Below are positions 16,291-20,298 of a stretch of 20,298 bases of DNA, piece after piece; within the stretch, counting starts at the first letter, position 1; every line of letters starts with the position of its first letter. Source of the stretch: 2-02-FULL-38-15 sp964645555 (GTDB lineage: Bacteria > Patescibacteriota > Microgenomatia > Daviesbacterales > UBA10151); the NCBI GenBank assembly GCA_964645555.1, contig CAZYBP010000012.1, positions 1 to 20,298 on the forward strand, written 5' to 3'. The position numbers were made by a program, and so were the translations under genes. A model generated the notes under the pieces. The model saw only the letters and a list, made by a program, of their open reading frames with translations. It searched no databases and had not been told where the DNA came from.

Positions 16291-17373
16291 TTATATTTGT
16301 ATTTTGCATTTTTCTCCTACAAAAAGACTTGTTGTAGCTCCCCTGCCATTTTTTCCGATTACTTCCGAATCCGTTCCAATCAAACTATTATCCACAGGAT
16401 GACCTTTCACATCAAGCACTTTCACCCCGGACATTAAAACACTATTTTTGACTATACTGCTAACTATTTCACAGTTTTCAGCAATAGAGGTTAATGGCCC
16501 AATTTCCGAATCTGTAATAGTTACATTATCACCAATAATCACTGGTCCTAAAATATTTGATTTTAAGATTGTGCAATTTTGACCTATTCTTACCTTCCCC
16601 TCGACTTTAGAAGAAGGATCTACATCACTTTCTACCAATTCCTCTAACTTGTTTTCCAAAAGATATTGATTTGCCAAAATCCAATCGTCAAATTTACCGG
16701 GATCTAACCATTCACCCTGATATTCCACAACATCTACCCTAAAATCATGATCAATCATCCATTGAAACGCAGCCGGAATTTCATATTCCCCCCGCTCTGA
16801 AGGCTTTATGGCATCTACCCCTTTGAAACATTTAAAGAAATTGCTGTCTGCTAAATATAGTCCTGGAATAGCAAAATCATGAGGTGGATTTTCCGGTTTT
16901 TCTACATATTTTAACAACCTGCCAGAATCATCAAAATATGGTACCCCCAGTCTTCTATTTTCCTCATGATGAACCATGGTTACCAAACCGTTAGGTTTTT
17001 TAGCTAAAAAGAAGTCAACAACTTCTTTGATCCCATCAACAAAAATATTATCCCCTAAATGGAATACAAACGGTGAACCTTGTAAAAATTCCTCGCATAC
17101 TTGGACAATATTAGCCAAACCAATGGGTTTTTCTTGCAAAACATACGTAAAGGTAATCCCCCATCTTGAACCATCCCCTAATACACTTTTTACCTCATCC
17201 AATCCCCCTAAATTATAGGTAATGGCAATCTCTTTAATGCCGGCATTTGCCACAGTCTCAATGGGATAAAAAATCAGAGGCTTGTTAGCAACAGGAATAA
17301 AATGTTTATTTGTAGAAAATGTCAGCGGTCTCATTCTGGTACCGCGTCCACCTGTTGGTATGATAGCTTTCAA
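16291..17373 (-). CDS. rmlA: Glucose-1-phosphate thymidylyltransferase, long form
   Basis: A 360-residue nucleotidyltransferase making dTDP-glucose from dTTP and glucose-1-phosphate. The nucleotide-binding signature GGRGTRMRPLT is at 8-18, HLGDN at 105-109 holds the metal Asp, and EYEIP and GEWLDPG follow. Residues about 255-345 form hexapeptide repeats of a left-handed beta helix (VRIGQNCTI, PVIIGDNVTI and similar). Classical RmlA is about 290 residues without this tail; the long form, as in StrD-type and archaeal enzymes, has it. The beta-helix could in principle carry acetyltransferase activity, as in archaeal Sugar-1-P nucleotidyltransferases, but I see no proof. The ATG overlaps the preceding small gene by 4 nt. 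First committed enzyme of the rml cluster. Confidence 0.92.
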   Translation of the reverse strand: MKAIIPTGGRGTRMRPLTFSTNKHFIPVANKPLIFYPIETVANAGIKEIAITYNLGGLDEVKSVLGDGSRWGITFTYVLQEKPIGLANIVQVCEEFLQGSPFVFHLGDNIFVDGIKEVVDFFLAKKPNGLVTMVHHEENRRLGVPYFDDSGRLLKYVEKPENPPHDFAIPGLYLADSNFFKCFKGVDAIKPSERGEYEIPAAFQWMIDHDFRVDVVEYQGEWLDPGKFDDWILANQYLLENKLEELVESDVDPSSKVEGKVRIGQNCTILKSNILGPVIIGDNVTITDSEIGPLTSIAENCEIVSSIVKNSVLMSGVKVLDVKGHPVDNSLIGTDSEVIGKNGRGATTSLFVGEKCKIQI

Positions 17374-17657
17374 AGTAACACCCCCATTAAAAGTATTATT
17401 GATAAAAGAGCCGTTAAAACATACTCCATATAAATAGAAAAAGTCAAACTCTTGTCAATCTTATGATAAGCAAACGCCCAAAGCAGATAAATTAAAGAGG
17501 CAAAAATGACTATATAAGCAGGGTTTGCAATTTTCGCTTCGCTTAAATTATAAAGCGGTGAGAATTCTGCTCTTTTTAGCATTAAAATTAAATTAATAAT
17601 TGACAATGTAAAAATTATTATCAACAATCCGTTGAAAATTTTTCTTTTTTTAATCAT
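17370..17657 (-). CDS. Small three-helix membrane protein of unknown function
   Basis: A 95-residue protein I do not recognise. A basic N-terminus (MIKKRKIF) is followed by three hydrophobic helices at about 7-27, 45-64 and 73-95, with the last ending the protein. The loop between the first two has RAEFSPLYNLSEAK. It overlaps the stop of the CAP gene and the start of rmlA by 4 nt each (both ATGA), so it is surely translated as part of the operon rather than a spurious frame. Position between a surface-anchored CAP protein and the nucleotide-sugar genes suggests an envelope role, but no function can be assigned. Confidence 0.75.
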   Translation of the reverse strand: MIKKRKIFNGLLIIIFTLSIINLILMLKRAEFSPLYNLSEAKIANPAYIVIFASLIYLLWAFAYHKIDKSLTFSIYMEYVLTALLSIILLMGVLL

Positions 17658-18529
17658 AAAATAACTCCCGGGCCAGATGTTAATAAACTAACTGCAGAAA
17701 TTGATAAAATTGACATATGTGCTATATGATGCGAACCAATCCTGAGAACTCCCCTTCTATACAAGACTAAAAGGTCCAAAGCAAGAAGTGCCCCTATAAA
17801 TACTATTAAACTTATCCCTAGACTTTTTGTGAATATAAATGGATCTATAATAGATTTAGCAGGCACGATCCTGGCTTCTGACCCTGCCACTAACTCTGGT
17901 TTATTGATAAGATCACGGGTGGGCACGGCTATTTGTTTACCCTGCACCTCGACAACGGGGCTACTGGCCAGAATTTCTGTGGTGCCAAATTCTTGCACAA
18001 TCAAAGTAGTCTTTTGTCCATTTAATATTCCTTCAACTACGGCTATTCCGATATCTTTGTATTTATTATTTAATAAATTATCCTTGTGGGTTTGAGAGGC
18101 CATCCAAGCTGCCACCACCTCATCCGGGGAATAAAAGTTTTTGGCTAAATTTTCCCCGGCATAAGTAAATTTGTATCCTGCACCCAGGATAAAATCCCAG
18201 GGGGATTTCCCGGAAGGGGCAAAATGAGCCCAATAATTTTCCTCAAACATATTTTCACCTTTTAATTTGGCAGCTTTGTTTAAAGCTTCACTCTCTACCA
18301 AAACAGACAAACCAGCCTTTTGACGTTCAATGTTTGTTAATTCAATCAACTTTTTTTGGTCAATATTGGCATTTATCCCCAAAACCCCGGGTTTGGCAAA
18401 ACCTACAATGGAAAAGCTGACTTGCAGAAAAATGAAAAATAGAACATAAACTAAAACTGCCTCCCAGGATAGTAAATGAGCCTTTTTGTGGGTATCTTTA
18501 TGCGGTAAAAACCAATGTTGCCAAGCCAT
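17654..18529 (-). CDS. Membrane-anchored CAP/SCP-domain protein
   Basis: I choose the ATG at 18529 (291 residues) over a start 12 codons upstream, because a -10 box occupies 18536-18541. An N-terminal cytoplasmic stretch (FLPHKDTHKKAH) leads to a helix at about 24-44. The CAP domain (PF00188) spans about 55-190 with a His in YWAHFAPSGKSPW, GENLA at 125-129, and WMASQTHKDNLLN with the second His at 148, then YKDIGIAV. Two more hydrophobic segments lie near 238-260 and 270-291. Bacterial CAP proteins are secreted or surface proteins of mostly unknown activity. The motifs are complete. It leads the operon that contains rmlABCD, so a cell-surface job is likely. Similar proteins are, as I recall, common in Microgenomates. 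Confidence 0.88.
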   Translation of the reverse strand: MAWQHWFLPHKDTHKKAHLLSWEAVLVYVLFFIFLQVSFSIVGFAKPGVLGINANIDQKKLIELTNIERQKAGLSVLVESEALNKAAKLKGENMFEENYWAHFAPSGKSPWDFILGAGYKFTYAGENLAKNFYSPDEVVAAWMASQTHKDNLLNNKYKDIGIAVVEGILNGQKTTLIVQEFGTTEILASSPVVEVQGKQIAVPTRDLINKPELVAGSEARIVPAKSIIDPFIFTKSLGISLIVFIGALLALDLLVLYRRGVLRIGSHHIAHMSILSISAVSLLTSGPGVIL

Positions 18530-18535
18530 ATTTTT

Positions 18536-18565
18536 AGTATAACATTCAGAAATTCCAACTACCAA
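18536..18565 (-). promoter_or_regulatory. Promoter for the CAP-rml operon; predicted leaderless
   Basis: Minus strand: -35 TTGGTA (18560-18565), 18-nt spacer, -10 TATACT (18536-18541), then AAAAAT and the ATG at 18529. With +1 about 7 nt after the -10, transcription would begin at the start codon. Confidence 0.55.
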
Positions 18566-18592
18566 GTGTCCAAGTATTCCAAAGTATTCAGT
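18542..18592 (-). repeat. Degenerate short TGG-phased repeats upstream of the CAP promoter
   Basis: Reading the minus strand from 18592 there are four to five successive units of 7-10 nt beginning TGG or TGA: TGAATACTT, TGGAATACT, TGGACACT, TGGTAGT, TGGAATTTC. They run into the -35 and spacer of the CAP promoter. Could be a binding-site cluster or sequence slippage. Confidence 0.35.
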
Positions 18593-18616
18593 ACTTGTAT
18601 CTTGAATTACTTGGAA
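18577..18616 (-). other. Imperfect hairpin after tsaB
   Basis: TTCCAA at 18577-18582 pairs with TTGGAA at 18611-18616, then a 3x3 internal mismatch, then ATTCA (18586-18590) with TGAAT (18603-18607), enclosing a 12-nt loop. It begins 3 nt beyond the tsaB stop. There is no T-run, so it could be a 3'-end structure or weak terminator rather than a standard intrinsic terminator. Confidence 0.35.
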
Positions 18617-18619
18617 AAC

Positions 18620-18922
18620 TTAGTATTGAAGTTCTGTTTCCATCTTTTTGCCATTAACAGGTATCCTCAATGCAAATCCCAAAGCATTAGCCACAGACAC
18701 CCCTACCCGAAGTCCTGTAAAAGATCCTGGTCCGGTTTCAACTTCTATGCCCTTCAGATCCTTATATTCCAGCTTTTCCTCTTTTAATAGTTTTTCTATC
18801 AAAGGCAGTAAAACCTGTGAACCATATTCATTCTCTTCACTCAGAGTCTTAATTATTTTATCCTTATCTTTAAGGGAAAGCCTCACTATCTTTTGATCTT
18901 TGGTATCAATATGTAATATCAT
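18620..18922 (-). CDS. tsaB: TsaB-like protein, short form (t6A tRNA modification)
   Basis: About 100 residues from the ATG at 18922. A TTG 6 nt upstream is in frame but lies directly against the -10 box and could not be in the transcript. The protein has the N-terminal half of TsaB (ASKHA fold): HIDT near the start, and ETGPGSFTGLRVGVSVANALG around 61-81, the family hallmark used to bind TsaD. Usual TsaB is about 200-230 residues, so the C-terminal lobe is missing. The next gene starts 90 nt downstream and no leftover fragment is seen in other frames, so this is a compact version, not a recent frameshift. It works with TsaD (and TsaE) in threonylcarbamoyl-adenosine formation at tRNA position 37. 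Divergent from prfB. Confidence 0.8.
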   Translation of the reverse strand: MILHIDTKDQKIVRLSLKDKDKIIKTLSEENEYGSQVLLPLIEKLLKEEKLEYKDLKGIEVETGPGSFTGLRVGVSVANALGFALRIPVNGKKMETELQY

Positions 18923-18928
18923 TTCCAA

Positions 18929-18937
18929 ATTTTATCA
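18929..18937 (-). promoter_or_regulatory. Extended -10 for tsaB; predicted leaderless
   Basis: Minus strand TGA plus TAAAAT (-10 at 18929-18934), then TTGGAA and the ATG at 18922. A poor -35-like TTCACG lies at 18954-18959 with a 19-nt spacer. The element overlaps the region used by the prfB promoter on the other strand. Confidence 0.5.
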
Positions 18938-18940
18938 CAG

Positions 18941-18969
18941 CTGACACTCTACTCGTGAACTGCTATACT
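18941..18969 (+). promoter_or_regulatory. Promoter for prfB; predicted leaderless
   Basis: -35 CTGACA (18941-18946, 5/6), 17-nt spacer, -10 TATACT (18964-18969) preceded by TGC (extended -10), then 6 nt to the ATG at 18976. It is the best promoter in the window, and +1 should fall on the A of the ATG. Confidence 0.7.
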
Positions 18970-18975
18970 TTACGC

Positions 18976-20052
18976 ATGGAAGAAATACAGAATAAATTAA
19001 AGGACCTGAAAGAAAGGTTTGACAAAATATCCCAGGCAATTGACCGGGATAAATTGCACACAGAAATCAGGGAACTTGAAGCTCAAACTATGAAGGAGGG
19101 GTTTTGGAATGATCCGAGTCAGTCTACAGCTATCAGCAAACACCTTTCAGACAAACAAAAAACATTAACCACCATGGAGGGGTTGGAATCAAGAATAAGT
19201 AATGCTTTGGAAATGTCAGCAGAACCTTCCATGCTAAATGACTTAAACAAAGAGGTTAGGGAACTAGAAAAGGTGTTGGATCAACTTGAACTAAAACTAT
19301 TTTTATCTAATCCGCATGATGAATCAGAGGCAATTTTATCAGTTCACTCCGGCACAGGCGGAGTTGAAGCAATGGACTGGTGTGCAATGTTAGTCCGGAT
19401 GTATCAACGATATTTCGAAAAAATGAACTGGGAATATGAAATCACTGATGAAAATCCCGGCGAGGAAGCAGGCTTTAAGACAGTTTCCATGATTATACAT
19501 GAACCTTACAGTTATGGATATTTAAAAGGAGAAAAGGGTACACATAGATTGGTTCGACAATCGCCTTTTAATGCAGATAAATTACGTCAAACCTCTTTTG
19601 CTCTGGTAGAAACCTTACCGGTAATTGAAAATCCTTCGGAAGTGGAAATCAATGATGCAGATTTGGAATTTGAAGCTTTTAGATCAGGCGGAGCAGGAGG
19701 ACAAAATGTTAATAAAGTATCAACAGCTGTAAGATTAAAACATATTCCCTCAGGAATAGTAGTTACATGTCAAACAGAAAGGTCTCAGCTGCAAAATAGG
19801 GAGAATGCCTTAAAGCTTTTGAGAGCCAGGCTGTGGGAGAGACAACAAGCCCAAAAAGCAAAGGTCAAACAGGAGTTGAAAGGTGAAGTTACTCAAGCTT
19901 CCTGGGGAACTCAAATCAGATCATATGTTTTGCATCCTTATCATATGGTTAAAGATTTAAGAACTAATGTAGAAACATCCAACACTGATGCGGTGTTGGA
20001 CGGGGATTTGAATGAATTCATTGAGGCTGAATTAAAAAACATATCTTCATAG
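18976..20052 (+). CDS. prfB: Peptide chain release factor 2
   Basis: 358 residues from the ATG at 18976. An in-frame ATG at 18955 would lie upstream of the -10 box, so it is rejected. The coiled-coil domain 1 (about 1-105) is followed by the codon-recognition domain with SPF at 196-198 in RLVRQSPF, which marks RF2 (UAA/UGA) rather than RF1, and the peptidyl-hydrolysis GGQ at 241-243 in SGGAGGQNVNKV. Length is normal. The frame is continuous, so the programmed +1 frameshift that autoregulates prfB in many bacteria is absent. RF2 confirms that UGA is a stop in this organism, excluding lineages that reassign it. It is divergent from tsaB with interleaved promoters. Confidence 0.96.
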   Translation: MEEIQNKLKDLKERFDKISQAIDRDKLHTEIRELEAQTMKEGFWNDPSQSTAISKHLSDKQKTLTTMEGLESRISNALEMSAEPSMLNDLNKEVRELEKVLDQLELKLFLSNPHDESEAILSVHSGTGGVEAMDWCAMLVRMYQRYFEKMNWEYEITDENPGEEAGFKTVSMIIHEPYSYGYLKGEKGTHRLVRQSPFNADKLRQTSFALVETLPVIENPSEVEINDADLEFEAFRSGGAGGQNVNKVSTAVRLKHIPSGIVVTCQTERSQLQNRENALKLLRARLWERQQAQKAKVKQELKGEVTQASWGTQIRSYVLHPYHMVKDLRTNVETSNTDAVLDGDLNEFIEAELKNISS

Positions 20053-20069
20053 CATAATCAACTCCACAC

Positions 20070-20125
20070 TGGACTTTTCGTGAGAATAAATTGAGTAATT
20101 GATTGAGGTTATTCAGAAAAGTCCA
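20070..20125 (+). other. Long two-part hairpin after prfB
   Basis: A perfect 10-nt inverted repeat TGGACTTTTC (20070-20079) and GAAAAGTCCA (20116-20125) encloses a second one, GAATAA (20084-20089) and TTATTC (20109-20114). The two stems are joined by an asymmetric bulge (GTGA against A), with a 19-nt loop rich in ATTGA. It starts 18 nt beyond the prfB stop. No U-tract follows, so it is not a standard terminator; a 3'-end structure, operator or small RNA element are possible. Confidence 0.5.
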
Positions 20126-20136
20126 AAACTTAAGGG

Positions 20137-20166
20137 TAGACAAATTACTCATTTTGTTGTTATGAT
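20137..20166 (+). promoter_or_regulatory. Promoter for the rightmost partial gene
   Basis: -35 TAGACA (20137-20142, 5/6), 18-nt spacer, -10 TATGAT (20161-20166) preceded by TGT (extended -10). Predicted start near 20173, giving a leader of about 16 nt to the ATG at 20189. Confidence 0.55.
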
Positions 20167-20188
20167 AGTCAGTGGAATAGTAGGTATT

Positions 20189-20298
20189 ATGAATCCAACT
20201 TATTTAGCTGAAAAAGGAGCACTTATCAAAAGATTTGTTTCTCCAGATAACCCCAAACGTTTACTACTAACAGTTATCGGCATATCCGTAGTTTTAGG
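20189..20298 (+). CDS. Unidentified protein, N-terminal fragment (partial at window edge)
   Basis: Open from the ATG at 20189 to the right edge (36 codons). An earlier in-frame ATG at 20162 falls inside the -10 box of the promoter, so I choose 20189; GTAGG 4 nt upstream is a weak ribosome binding site. The visible part has a polar stretch (EKGALIKRFVSPDNPKR) followed by LLLTVIGISVVL, which looks like the start of a membrane helix. I do not recognise the family. Being preceded by a good promoter, it is likely real and transcribed separately from prfB. Confidence 0.5.
   Translation, partial: MNPTYLAEKGALIKRFVSPDNPKRLLLTVIGISVVL

Noticed and set aside
19000..19025. AAAGG followed by TTTGAC in early prfB, resembling the RF2 programmed frameshift site
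   Set aside because: The bases read in frame as TTT GAC with no stop codon, and the RF2 reading frame is continuous, so no frameshift is needed.
1..20298. CRISPR arrays, tRNA or rRNA genes, insertion sequences, phage or toxin-antitoxin genes
   Set aside because: I read for regularly spaced repeats, cloverleaf-type sequences and transposase motifs and saw none.

Overview
The window is AT-rich, densely packed bacterial DNA. I infer a candidate-phyla-radiation (Patescibacteria, probably Microgenomates-like) genome from four things: many poorly annotated GT-C membrane proteins, a membrane-anchored CAP protein of a type I recall from that group, a roughly half-length TsaB, and promoters placed almost on top of start codons. 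This lineage call comes from memory of similar proteins, not from a search. TGA is used as a stop in several ATGA gene overlaps and an intact RF2 is encoded, so UGA is not reassigned here.

Layout. (1) Positions 1-7018, minus strand: one operon starting with a GT39-type glycosyltransferase (GTG start at 7018), followed by four tandem paralogues of a large membrane protein family (PTPS_related/GT-C-like). The last paralogue runs off the left edge. (2) 7073-7270: a lone PspC-domain protein. (3) 7374-10291, minus strand: a GT2-GT39 fusion protein, then an ALG5-like GT2 overlapping it by 4 nt. (4) 10361-11515: a single plus-strand GT-C (PIG-V-like) gene, divergent from the fusion gene. (5) 11523-12707, minus strand: a GT2-GtrA protein ending 7 nt from the plus-strand gene. 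(6) 12780-18529, minus strand: a tight operon of CAP-domain protein, small membrane protein, rmlA, rmlB, rmlC, rmlD and gmd. (7) 18620-20052: divergent tsaB (short) and prfB with interleaved promoters. (8) 20053-20298: a long hairpin, a good promoter and the start of an unidentified membrane protein.

How it may work together (inference). rmlABCD makes dTDP-L-rhamnose and gmd makes GDP-4-keto-6-deoxymannose. The GT2 proteins (ALG5-like, GT2-GtrA, and the GT2 half of the fusion) would charge a polyprenyl phosphate with hexoses. The GT-C proteins (GT39, fusion C-half, PIG-V-like, and perhaps the four PTPS_related paralogues) would transfer those lipid-linked sugars on the outer face of the membrane. 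Together this looks like a cell-surface glycan or glycoprotein locus next to housekeeping translation genes.

The most distinctive observations are the tandem run of four paralogues, the single-polypeptide pairing of a polyprenyl-phosphate sugar synthase with a GT-C transferase, and a repeated promoter design in which the -10 box lies only 6-9 nt before the start codon. That design predicts leaderless or near-leaderless mRNAs for at least five genes here.
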